In this document: in pieces, positions 53,700 through 62,038 of the stretch | How the letters are laid out: the number at the start of each line of letters is the position of its first letter | How positions within the stretch are numbered: position 1 is the stretch's first letter | Made by a program: the position numbers and the translations under genes | From: Marinovum sp034669705 | Lineage (GTDB): Bacteria > Pseudomonadota > Alphaproteobacteria > Rhodobacterales > Rhodobacteraceae | Reading direction: 5' to 3' | Length of the DNA stretch: 64,000 bases | Assembly: GCF_034669705.1 (NCBI RefSeq) | Contig: NZ_JAXMOR010000005.1 | Span: 124,001-188,000 of the forward strand | The notes under the pieces: model-generated | What the model was told of the DNA's origin: nothing | Databases searched by the model: none | What the model saw: the letters and a program-made list of their open reading frames with translations, nothing else

Positions 53700-55547
53700 A
53701 TGAACAGAAAGCCCCCCATGACAGCCACCGACGCGCCACCCGCCGAGGACGCCAACGCCGCCATCGCCCGCGAGGAACGCAGCTCCGCCCTGCGCACCAT
53801 CCGCCGGGTGGCGCCCTATCTCTGGCCCGACGAACACCCTTGGGTGAAAAAGCGCGTCACCGCCGCGATGGCGATCCTGGTGCTGGCCAAGCTGATCGCT
53901 GTGGCCACGCCGATGCTCTACAAGGCTGCGGTCGACACCCTGGGCGGCGAGGCCTCGACCCTGCTGCTCGGCGCGGTGGGGCTGACGGTGGCCTATGGCA
54001 TGGCCCGGCTGATGACCAACGGCTTCCAGCAGCTGCGCGACGCGCTGTTTGCCGCCGTGGGCCAGCGCGCCCTGCGCAAGCTGGCGCTCGAGACCTTCAC
54101 CCATATCCACCGCCTGTCGATGCGCTATCACATCACCCGCAAGACCGGCGGGCTGAGCCGGATCATCGAGCGTGGCGTCAAGGGCGTCGACTTCCTGCTG
54201 CGCTTCATGCTGTTCTCGATCGGGCCGCTGATGCTCGAGCTGCTGCTGATCGGGGTGGTGCTCTTCTTCCTGTTCGACATCTGGTATCTGGCGGTGGTGG
54301 CGGTGACCATCGGCCTGTACATCTGGTTCACCTTCAAGGTCACCGAATGGCGGGTCAAGCTGCGGCGGCAGATGAACGACCAGGACACCGATGCCAACCA
54401 GAAGGCGATCGACAGCCTGCTCAACTTCGAGACGGTCAAGTATTTCGGCGCCGAGGGCCGCGAGGCGCGGCGCTATGACGGCGCCATGGCGGGTTATGAG
54501 CAGGCGGCGCTCAAGACCGCCTATTCGCTGGCCTTCCTCAATTTCGGCCAGTCGCTGCTGATCACCGCGGGCCTGGTGGGGGTCATGGTGATGGCCGCCC
54601 TCGGCGTACAGAACGGAGACCTAACGGTCGGCGATTTCGTCATGGTCAACGCCTACATGATCCAGATCACCATGCCGCTGAATTTCCTTGGCACCGTCTA
54701 CCGCGAGATCCGCCAGAGCCTGGTCGACATGGGCGAGATGTTCACCCTGCTGGGCCAGCCGGCCGAGATCACCGACAAGCCCGCGGCCAAACCGCTGGCG
54801 GTGGCGGGCGGCGCGGTGGCGCTGAACGACGTGCACTTCGGCTATGACCCCGCCCGGCCGATCCTCAAGGGCGTCTCGGTCACCGCTGAGGCCGGCCAGA
54901 AGGTGGCCATCGTCGGCCCCTCGGGCTCGGGCAAGTCCACCATTGGCCGGCTGCTGTTTCGGTTCTACGACGTCACCGCCGGGTCGCTGACAATCGATGG
55001 CCAGGACGTGCGCGACGTCACCCAGGACAGCCTGCATGACGCCATTGGCGTGGTGCCGCAGGACACGGTGCTGTTCAACGACTCGATCTACTACAACATC
55101 GAATATGGCCGCGAGGGCGCCAGCCGCGACGAGATCATCGAGGCCGCCCGCGCCGCGCAGATCCACGACTTCATCGAAAGCCTGCCCGAGGGCTATGACA
55201 CCATGGTGGGTGAGCGCGGGCTCAAGCTCTCTGGCGGCGAGAAACAGCGGGTGGGCATCGCCCGCACCCTGCTCAAGAACCCGCCGATCCTGCTCCTCGA
55301 CGAGGCCACTTCGGCGCTCGACAGCGAGACCGAACAGGAGATCCAGGGCGCGCTTGATCGCGCCGCCGAGGGCCGTACCGTGCTGATGATCGCGCACCGG
55401 CTCTCGACCGTGGCCGAGGCCGACCTGATCATCGTGCTGCAGGACGGCGAGATCGTCGAGCGCGGCACCCACCCCGACCTGCTGGAGCGCGACGGCCGCT
55501 ACGCCAGCCTCTGGCGCCGGCAGCAGGCCGAGGAAAAGGCCGCCTGA
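53700..55547 (+). CDS. Atm1/HMT1-type ABC exporter
   Basis: 615 aa (start 53700 or 53718). N-terminal half: six membrane helices with ITRKTGGLSRIIERGVKGVDFLLR, a string characteristic of Atm1-type transporters. C-terminal half: Walker A GPSGSGKST, signature LSGGEKQRVGIAR, Walker B ILLLDEATSALDS. Relatives export glutathione-linked sulfur or metal species. It follows the RND pair by 54 bases and may share their transcript. Confidence 0.92.
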   Translation: MNRKPPMTATDAPPAEDANAAIAREERSSALRTIRRVAPYLWPDEHPWVKKRVTAAMAILVLAKLIAVATPMLYKAAVDTLGGEASTLLLGAVGLTVAYGMARLMTNGFQQLRDALFAAVGQRALRKLALETFTHIHRLSMRYHITRKTGGLSRIIERGVKGVDFLLRFMLFSIGPLMLELLLIGVVLFFLFDIWYLAVVAVTIGLYIWFTFKVTEWRVKLRRQMNDQDTDANQKAIDSLLNFETVKYFGAEGREARRYDGAMAGYEQAALKTAYSLAFLNFGQSLLITAGLVGVMVMAALGVQNGDLTVGDFVMVNAYMIQITMPLNFLGTVYREIRQSLVDMGEMFTLLGQPAEITDKPAAKPLAVAGGAVALNDVHFGYDPARPILKGVSVTAEAGQKVAIVGPSGSGKSTIGRLLFRFYDVTAGSLTIDGQDVRDVTQDSLHDAIGVVPQDTVLFNDSIYYNIEYGREGASRDEIIEAARAAQIHDFIESLPEGYDTMVGERGLKLSGGEKQRVGIARTLLKNPPILLLDEATSALDSETEQEIQGALDRAAEGRTVLMIAHRLSTVAEADLIIVLQDGEIVERGTHPDLLERDGRYASLWRRQQAEEKAA

Positions 55548-55638
55548 GCCGCATCACGAGCGCGCGAGCGGGGCTGACAGGGCCCCGCCGCAGGCTAGCT
55601 TTGAGTCGGTGCAGGGTGCAATTGCAGGGAGAGATGAG

Positions 55639-56037
55639 ATGCGCGACCTCCTGAGCCTGGCCGCAGCGGCCGTTCTGACCACAGCCGGCGCCGCCACGGC
55701 GGACCCGAGCTACGATTGCAGCGTCAGGCTGAACACCGCGGAACGCACGATCTGCGACACCGCGCTGCTGTCGGACCTCGACCGGGTGATGGCGGTGATC
55801 TTTCATGACAAACGCGACCAGATGACCCCGGCCGATGGCCGCGCCCTGCGCAAGGAACAGGATCTCTGGCTGCAGTGGCGCGACACCTGCGGTGCCGCCA
55901 CCTCCTGCCTGCGCCGCCGCTACGAGCAGCGGATTATCGACCTCGCCCCGCCCGGCGAGGTGCCACCCAATTTCGGCTGCGCCGAGAACCCCTACGGCAG
56001 CATCCCGACCGCGGCCGAGCTTCCACCGCGCGACTGA
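55639..56037 (+). CDS. LprI-like periplasmic protein
   Basis: 132 aa from the ATG at 55639 with AGGGAGAG upstream. Signal peptide ~20 residues. PSYDCSVRLNTAERTICDTALLSDLDRVMA and LQWRDTCGAATSCLRRRYEQR show the four-cysteine pattern of LprI-type (lysozyme inhibitor-like, DUF1311) domains. Probable small periplasmic protein; inhibitor role not established here. Confidence 0.75.
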   Translation: MRDLLSLAAAAVLTTAGAATADPSYDCSVRLNTAERTICDTALLSDLDRVMAVIFHDKRDQMTPADGRALRKEQDLWLQWRDTCGAATSCLRRRYEQRIIDLAPPGEVPPNFGCAENPYGSIPTAAELPPRD

Positions 56038-56122
56038 GCGCCGCTCCTCTGCTTCTTCTGGCCTGTAAAAATTCCCGGGGGAGTTGCCAAAGACGGCGTC
56101 GGCAGCGCCCCCATCTGCCCGC

Positions 56123-58693
56123 CTATTCCCCCGCCGCCTCGGCCGGCAGATCGAACACCTGCCCCGGATAGATCAGGTCGGGGTCGCGGATCTGTCCACG
56201 GTTGGCGTCAAATACCCTTACGTAGAGCAGCCCCTCGCCATAGCGGTCGCGCGCGATCTGCCAGAGCGTGTTGCCAGGCTGCACGGTCACGATCCGGACC
56301 GGTCCTTCGCCGCCTTCGACCGCCGAGGCCTCCTCGAGCGTGGCCCGATCCTCCCGCAGAAAGGGCGTTTCAGCACGGGATTTCACCTCGCCCACGCCGT
56401 TTACCTCGTCGACCCGCAGGGTATAGACCCCCTTGTCGACCTCCGGCAGCGTCACCCGCCACGAGCCGTCCGGGCGGATCCGTGAGGTGGTGACCGGGGT
56501 GTTGTCGAGATAGACCCGCACAAAGCCATCCACGGTGACCACGCCGCGCCCGGCCAAGGCCACATCGCCGGCGTCATCATAGCTGATGGTGTCGATCGCA
56601 ACCCGGTCGAGCACGTCCGGACCGGCCAGAATCCGCACCCCCTCGTCATCCGAGGCCAGCAGCCGCGGCGCGGCGTCGGGCTCAGGAGCCTGTGGCTTCG
56701 GGGTCTCGGCCCTGGTGGTCTCAGACCCGGCGATCGTGGACTCGGGAATTTGGGGCTCGGCAGTCTGCGGCTCGTCCGGCAACTCGGCGCCGGTCTCCTC
56801 GGGCCCAGCCTGTTCTGGGGCCGCTGCGGTCTGCGCCGGCAGGTCATCTGCATTGCCGGCATCGCGCGCGGTCCCCGGCGCGCCCGCGCTCTCGGCCGGG
56901 TCCGAACGCCGCGGTCCCGTGTCGTCGCGGGCCGTCTGCTCGGGCGCAGTCGCCGTCTCCGCGCGGTCCGGCGTCACCGGCTCTGGCGCGGCGTCAGTCA
57001 TTTCAGCCGCCGGAGCGGCCTCTTCGGTCTGACGCGGCGTAGCCTCGGCCAGAGCGGTTTCTTCACCCGCAGGCTCTGCGACGGCCTGTGCAGGGTCCGC
57101 GCCAGCCTCGGCGTCACCCGGCAGAGGCTCGGTCGATGCGGTCTCGCGGCCGGCCGTCCGCGGGGCAAGCTCTGCGGCCGTTCGGTCACCGGTGGCCGGT
57201 TCAGCGAGCGCCACGGTCGGCCCGGCCTCGTCCGCTGACGTTTCAGGCGCGGTCTCATTGCTGTCAGGGCGCGCGCGGCCTGCGTCATCCGTCGCTTCGG
57301 CCATCAAGACTGCGTCCGCCGCAACTGACGAAGTCGCGTCGCCGGCCGGACCGGCCGCACTCTCGTCGCCGGCGACGTCTGGCGCACTCTCGGTGCCGGC
57401 GGCCTCTGGCGCGGTCTCAGGGCCTGCGAGCACAGGCGCGGTCGCGTCGCCTGCGGGTTCGGGCACCGCCGCCGCAACTTCAGACGGTACGTCACTTTGC
57501 GCCGCCTCGGAGCCAGTCTCGACCGGCGTCGCGGGCCTGTCGCTTGGTCCAGACGCGGGATCCGCCAGCTCGGGCTCGCGGATCGCGGCGGTCGTCTCTG
57601 CGCCGTCTTCCGGCTCGGTCTCGGCCGCCGAGGTCACATCCCGCGCGGCGTCAGCCACTGTGTCACCGGACTCGACACCGGAGCTGTCAGCCTCGGTCCC
57701 GCTGCCGGAGGCCGCCGCCCCAGCTTCGGCCACCTCTGCAGGCAAGACCTCCTCCGCAGGCGCGTCTGCGCTGGTCTCTGCCGCGGGCGACGCCACTGCG
57801 GGCGCACCGGCAGCCTCCGGCGCGGCGTCGCTCGCCTCGGCCGAGGCCGGATCGGACTGCGCGGCTGCGCGCTCATCGGCAGGATCGGGCGCGGTCGCGG
57901 GGACCGAAGCCGCTTGTCCCGGGGGGGCCGCGAGGGTTGCGCTCTGCTCTGGAGCGGGTTTTTTGACCGCGCCGAAGGGGGCGACGATGATCTCGGTCTT
58001 GGAAAAGACCTCTTCCTCGGCCAGCCGCATGGCCAGGGTCATCAGTCGCGGCCGCGGGCTGGGCGGGATGCGCAGCAGGCTGACGAAGCGGCCGTCACGA
58101 CCGGCGGTGGCCCCGCCGATCTCGCCACCGTCGAGGAAGATCCGCACCTCGGCCCGGGCCGCGCCTTCGCCTGCCACGATGGCCGAGCCGTCAGGCTCGA
58201 TCCGCACCAGGTCGAAAGTCGGCGGCTCCGGCGCAGGCCGGGCCTCGGCCGCAACGCCCGGCTCGGAGGTTGGCTCCGCGGTTGGCGACGCGGCTGGTTC
58301 GGCGGTCGTTTCGATCACGGGCTCGGGCTCCGCGACCGGCTCGGGCTCCGCGGCCGGCTCAGGCTCCGCCACGGGCTCAGGCTCCGGTGCGGGCTCGGCC
58401 TCGGCGACCGTTTCGGTATCGGCGGCCGGCGTGGGCTCTGCCACCGGCGCGACCGCTGGCTGGCTCTCGGGGGCCGGTGTCGGTGCGGCCGCGGGTTCTG
58501 GGTCCGGTTCCGGGGCCGGCACGGCGACGGTCTCGGGCTCTGCCGTGCCATTGGCGGCATCGGGAAGGCTCAGTGCCGCCGGGGTCTCGTCACCGGCCTC
58601 TGGATCGGGATAGAGCGACCACGCGACATAGCCCGCCACGGCCACAGCCGCGCCGGCAACGCCTCCGCCCAGCAATCCGATCCACTTCGCCAT
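56123..58693 (-). CDS. LysM-domain protein with very long Ala/Pro/Glu-rich linker
   Basis: 856 aa from the ATG at 58693 (GGGG 6 bases upstream). Residues 4-27 form a membrane anchor (WIGLLGGGVAGAAVAVAGYV). A Glu/Pro/Ala repeat linker follows, an Ig-like strand domain (VRIEPDGSAIVAGEGAARAE), then some 400 residues of Ala/Glu/Thr/Pro-rich low complexity, a second Ig-like segment (VTVDGFVRVYLDNTPVTT), and a C-terminal LysM (VQPGNTLWQIARDRYGEGLL...DLIYPGQVFDLP). It should hold the cell wall at a distance from the membrane. The low-complexity region makes both strands open, so antisense frames are shadows. Confidence 0.85.
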   Translation of the reverse strand: MAKWIGLLGGGVAGAAVAVAGYVAWSLYPDPEAGDETPAALSLPDAANGTAEPETVAVPAPEPDPEPAAAPTPAPESQPAVAPVAEPTPAADTETVAEAEPAPEPEPVAEPEPAAEPEPVAEPEPVIETTAEPAASPTAEPTSEPGVAAEARPAPEPPTFDLVRIEPDGSAIVAGEGAARAEVRIFLDGGEIGGATAGRDGRFVSLLRIPPSPRPRLMTLAMRLAEEEVFSKTEIIVAPFGAVKKPAPEQSATLAAPPGQAASVPATAPDPADERAAAQSDPASAEASDAAPEAAGAPAVASPAAETSADAPAEEVLPAEVAEAGAAASGSGTEADSSGVESGDTVADAARDVTSAAETEPEDGAETTAAIREPELADPASGPSDRPATPVETGSEAAQSDVPSEVAAAVPEPAGDATAPVLAGPETAPEAAGTESAPDVAGDESAAGPAGDATSSVAADAVLMAEATDDAGRARPDSNETAPETSADEAGPTVALAEPATGDRTAAELAPRTAGRETASTEPLPGDAEAGADPAQAVAEPAGEETALAEATPRQTEEAAPAAEMTDAAPEPVTPDRAETATAPEQTARDDTGPRRSDPAESAGAPGTARDAGNADDLPAQTAAAPEQAGPEETGAELPDEPQTAEPQIPESTIAGSETTRAETPKPQAPEPDAAPRLLASDDEGVRILAGPDVLDRVAIDTISYDDAGDVALAGRGVVTVDGFVRVYLDNTPVTTSRIRPDGSWRVTLPEVDKGVYTLRVDEVNGVGEVKSRAETPFLREDRATLEEASAVEGGEGPVRIVTVQPGNTLWQIARDRYGEGLLYVRVFDANRGQIRDPDLIYPGQVFDLPAEAAGE

Positions 58694-58966
58694 CGTCATC
58701 CCCCTTGCGCGCGTCAGAACCTTGCGACGTGCGCGCCTCGCAGTCCCTGCAGATTTGCACAATTAACCGTGCAACCACTGGAAAAAAACGTATAAAACAC
58801 CATCAAGGCCGGTCATCGCGGTCAAAATGTGGATTTCCGGCGACATTTTCGGACCCACCCTGCCCCCGGTGCCGATCGGTGGGGGCCGGCCGGTCCGGGC
58901 GCGTTGACTTCCGATGCTGCGCGCGCAACATGACGGCATGATAGACCACCCCCGAGGCAGGAGCGA

Positions 58967-59545
58967 ATGACAATGGCCGACATCTCTGTGTGCGTTTACT
59001 GCGGCTCGCGCGACGGCGCCGATCCGGCCTATGCCGCGGCGGCCGAAACCCTGGGCCGGGCGCTGGCCGGCGAAAGCTGGCGGTTGGTCTACGGTGCCGG
59101 CGACGTCGGGCTGATGGGGCGGGTGGCACGCAGCGCACAGGAGGCCGGCGGCCAGACCTTCGGCGTGATCCCCAAGCACCTGCTCGACGTCGAGGTCGGC
59201 AAGCGCGATCTGTCGACCTTTGTCGTCACCGAAACGATGCACGAGCGCAAGAAGGTCATGCTGATGAACGCCGATGCGGTGGTGCTGCTGCCCGGCGGTG
59301 CGGGATCGCTCGACGAGTTCTTCGAAGCGCTGACCTGGGCGCAGTTGGGCCTGCACGCCAAGCCGGTGGTGCTGCTCAATGTGGCGGGCTACTGGGATCC
59401 GCTTCTGGCGCTGCTCGACCACGTGATCGATCAGGGCTTTGCCGAACCCTCGTTGCGCCGGTTCTGGGGCAAGACCGCCTCGGTCGAGGACTGCCTCGCC
59501 AGCCTGCGTTCGGCCCTGTCGCGGCCCAGCGACGCCAGCGTGTAG
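58967..59545 (+). CDS. LOG-family protein (TIGR00730, cytokinin-activating-type phosphoribohydrolase)
   Basis: 192 aa. Rossmann fold with VCVYCGSRDG, LVYGAGDVGLMG, and the PGGxGT-type motif VLLPGGAGSLDEFFEAL, plus the ERK segment (MHERKKVML). LOG enzymes cleave ribose-phosphate from nucleotide 5'-monophosphates; bacterial members often act on AMP or CMP. Ser replaces Thr in the PGG motif. Its 3' end overlaps the convergent rarD gene by 115 bases. Confidence 0.9.
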   Translation: MTMADISVCVYCGSRDGADPAYAAAAETLGRALAGESWRLVYGAGDVGLMGRVARSAQEAGGQTFGVIPKHLLDVEVGKRDLSTFVVTETMHERKKVMLMNADAVVLLPGGAGSLDEFFEALTWAQLGLHAKPVVLLNVAGYWDPLLALLDHVIDQGFAEPSLRRFWGKTASVEDCLASLRSALSRPSDASV

Positions 59546-60423
59546 ATCGCCAGCGCGGCCCAGATCATCGGGAAGGCAACGCCGTGCCACTGGCTGACCG
59601 GCTCGGCAAAGATCAGCATGGCGACAAGGAACTGCAGCGTCGGGTTGAGGTATTGCACCAGCCCGACGGTGGCCATCGGCACCCGCCGCGCGGCGGTCGA
59701 GAACAGGATCAGCGGCATTGCGGTCAGCGGCCCGGCCCCGATCAGCAGCGCCAGCGTGCCCCAGCTCAACCCGGCCTCGGTACCGACCGCGCGCAGCCGC
59801 GCAAGACCGGCGCCCTGCTCCGATCCAGACAGCATGATCACCACCAGCGCGATCGGCACCAGCACCAGAACCTCGCCGGTGACCGAGATCACCGGGCCGG
59901 CGGACATCTGTTTCTTAATAAGACCATAGAAGCCGAAGCTGAAGGCCAGTACCAGCGAGATCCAGGGGGCCGCCCCAAGCCCCCAGGTCAGAAGCGCGAC
60001 CGCGGTGGCGGCGAGGCCCACCGCCAGCCATTGCGCCCGGCTCAGCCGTTCGCCAAAGACCAGCCGGCCCAGCAGCACCGCCACCAGCGGGAAGATGTAG
60101 TAGCCGAGGCTGGCCTCGGTGGCATGGCCGTTGCTGACAGACCAGATGAAGAAGAACCAGTTGGTCGAGATCATCAGCGCCGCCAGCGCCACCACGACCA
60201 CGCCGCGCCCGGCCAGCATCGCGCGCAATTCGCCAAGCCGGCCCTGCACCGCGATCACCACCGCAAAGAACACCGCCGACCAGAGCGTGCGATGGGCCAA
60301 CACCTCGAGTGCCGGGATCTCCGCCAGCATCCGGTAGTACAGCCCCGAGAGGCCCCAGATGCAGCAGGCCGCGACCATGGCAAGGATACCGCCGCGCCGG
60401 CTGGCGCTCTGCTCGTTCGTCAT
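59431..60423 (-). CDS. rarD: RarD-family EamA transporter
   Basis: 330 aa with ten predicted membrane helices. GLSGLYYRMLAEIPALEVLAHRTLWS and ISTNWFFFIWSVSNGHATEASLGYYIFPL are RarD hallmarks (chloramphenicol-sensitivity type). The C-terminal ~35 residues after the last helix are basic and extend into the LOG gene. Substrate unknown. Confidence 0.92.
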   Translation of the reverse strand: MTNEQSASRRGGILAMVAACCIWGLSGLYYRMLAEIPALEVLAHRTLWSAVFFAVVIAVQGRLGELRAMLAGRGVVVVALAALMISTNWFFFIWSVSNGHATEASLGYYIFPLVAVLLGRLVFGERLSRAQWLAVGLAATAVALLTWGLGAAPWISLVLAFSFGFYGLIKKQMSAGPVISVTGEVLVLVPIALVVIMLSGSEQGAGLARLRAVGTEAGLSWGTLALLIGAGPLTAMPLILFSTAARRVPMATVGLVQYLNPTLQFLVAMLIFAEPVSQWHGVAFPMIWAALAIYTLASLGRDRAERRLARQSSTEAVLPQNRRNEGSAKP

Positions 60424-60579
60424 GATCGATCATCCCCGTGGTGGCACCGGCTGCCGCGCCCCCCCGTGCACTCGGCACCGGGCGGCGGCGAAACCGCGCC
60501 AATTAACCAACGCCCAGGTCAGGCAACAAGGCCCTGCGCCCGGGCACACACCGCGTCGTTCCCTTGCCGCATCGGGCGC

Positions 60580-60616
60580 AAAGGAAACGGCCCGCCGGAT
60601 CTCCGACGGGCCGTGT
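60580..60616 (-). terminator. Hairpin terminator after sodB
   Basis: Stem ACGGCCCG-C-CGGA / TCCG-A-CGGGCCGT (one mismatch, 2-base loop) at 60587-60614, with a minus-strand TTTCCTTT tail. It lies 20 bases beyond the sodB stop. Confidence 0.75.
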
Positions 60617-60635
60617 CATCAGATCAGCGCGTGGC

Positions 60636-61244
60636 TCAGGCGCTTGCGAGGCGTTCCGCGACGTTTTCCCAGTTCACCAGGTTGTCGAGGAAGTTGTCGA
60701 GATAGGCCGGGCGCTTGTTGCGGAAATCGATGTAGTAGGAATGCTCCCACACGTCGCAGCCCAAGAGTGCGGTCTGGTCAAAGCACAGCGGGTTGACGCC
60801 ATTCTCGGTCTTGGTGACCTTGAGCGAACCGTCGGTGTCGACCACCAGCCAGGCCCAGCCCGAGCCGAACTGGCCGGCACCGGCGGCGGCGAACTGTTTC
60901 TTGAACTCGTCGACCGAGCCGAAGCCATCCTTGAGGCGGCTTTCCAATTCGCCCGGCATGGAAGCGTTGTTCGGGCCCATCATCTCCCAGAACTGCATGT
61001 GGTTCCAGTGCTGCGAGGCGTTGTTGAAGATGCCCGACTGCGCCACGGCGCCGCTGTCATAGGTGCCCTTGACGATCTCTTCGAGGGTCTTTCCTTCCCA
61101 CTCGGTGCCGGCGATCAGCTTGTTGCCGTTGTCGACATAGGCCTTGTGGTGGATGTCGTGGTGGTACTCGAGCGTCTCCTTGCTCATGCCTTGGCCGGCA
61201 AGAGCATCATGCGCATAGGGAAGATCGGGAAGTTCGAAAGCCAT
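60636..61244 (-). CDS. sodB: Iron superoxide dismutase
   Basis: 202 aa. It converts superoxide to oxygen and peroxide in the cytoplasm. Metal ligands from pattern: H28 (LEYHHD), H82 (SQHWNH), D164 and H168 (DVWEHSYYID). Gln78 in NNASQHWNH is the Fe-type second-sphere residue, and AQSGIFNNASQ supports SodB over SodA. No signal peptide. Complete, with its own terminator. Confidence 0.95.
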   Translation of the reverse strand: MAFELPDLPYAHDALAGQGMSKETLEYHHDIHHKAYVDNGNKLIAGTEWEGKTLEEIVKGTYDSGAVAQSGIFNNASQHWNHMQFWEMMGPNNASMPGELESRLKDGFGSVDEFKKQFAAAGAGQFGSGWAWLVVDTDGSLKVTKTENGVNPLCFDQTALLGCDVWEHSYYIDFRNKRPAYLDNFLDNLVNWENVAERLASA

Positions 61245-61459
61245 GGGTAAACCCCTTTTTCTTGGTGGTCGCGTTCCCGGTATAAGTGAGCGCCAGCGGC
61301 CGTGAGGTCAACCCCTGCCCGCGTTGCGCCGCACGGTATATTCGGGCCGGTCCAGCACCTTGGCCCGCCAGTGCAACGCAGCGCAAAGCGTCACTTTCGA
61401 CGTCACGACCGGAGGGAAGCCGTCCAGCCGCCCCGGTCTCCTCCCCGCTCCCTGCCCGC

Positions 61460-62038
61460 CTAGTGAAACCCCACCGCCGATCCCGGCCGGGCCGCGCTCT
61501 TCAACAGGTCGAAGACATACCGCGCCACCGAACGGTAGCAGATCACCTGCGCCCTGGCCTCGCTTTCCAGCCAGAAGGCCGCCGGCACCTGCGCCAACCG
61601 CGACCGTCTCAGCTCGCCCGGAGGCAGCGCCGTGGCCGACATGTCCGCCGGGGTCAGCTTGGCCAGAACGTCGCGCAGCCCGCCGCCACGCAGCTCGAAC
61701 ATCGCGCGGGCGTCAGAGACATCCGTCACCAGCGAGTGAAACTTGAACAGCAGCTTTTCCATCGACGCCACCGCCGCCGGCACTTCGTCATAGGGGCAGA
61801 GCACCAGCACCTCGTCCGGCGCCATCCACAAGAGCCCGCGCTGGCCCGCGCACTGCGCCGCGCGGCGGGCCGGCATGTCGAACCCGGCGACACCGGTGGC
61901 GGCGTTCTTGACCGGCGGCAGAGCGAGGTCACCGCGCAGCGAGATCATCCCCTGTGCCGGCATCTCGCGCACCGAGATCAGACCGTCGAACCGTGCGCCG
62001 CCAAGCGCGGTGACCGGTTGTGTCAGCGCCTCAGACAT
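61460..62038 (-). CDS. soxG: Sarcosine oxidase gamma subunit
   Basis: 192 aa. FDGLISVREMPAQGMISLRGDL, CAGQRGLLWMAPDEVLVL and VTDVSDARAMFELRGGG match SoxG, the small subunit of heterotetrameric sarcosine oxidase. Its start overlaps the end of soxA by 8 bases, as expected in a soxBDAG operon. Last gene of the cluster in this window. Confidence 0.9.
   Translation of the reverse strand: MSEALTQPVTALGGARFDGLISVREMPAQGMISLRGDLALPPVKNAATGVAGFDMPARRAAQCAGQRGLLWMAPDEVLVLCPYDEVPAAVASMEKLLFKFHSLVTDVSDARAMFELRGGGLRDVLAKLTPADMSATALPPGELRRSRLAQVPAAFWLESEARAQVICYRSVARYVFDLLKSAARPGSAVGFH

Noticed and set aside
57192..58795. Plus-strand frames of 473 and 432 aa over the LysM protein gene
   Set aside because: The Ala/Pro/Glu-rich repeats open all frames; only the minus frame has a membrane anchor at one end and a LysM at the other.
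61280..61311. TTGACC and TTATAC upstream of sodB as a promoter
   Set aside because: The 20-base spacer is too long for a sigma-70 promoter, so I did not list it.
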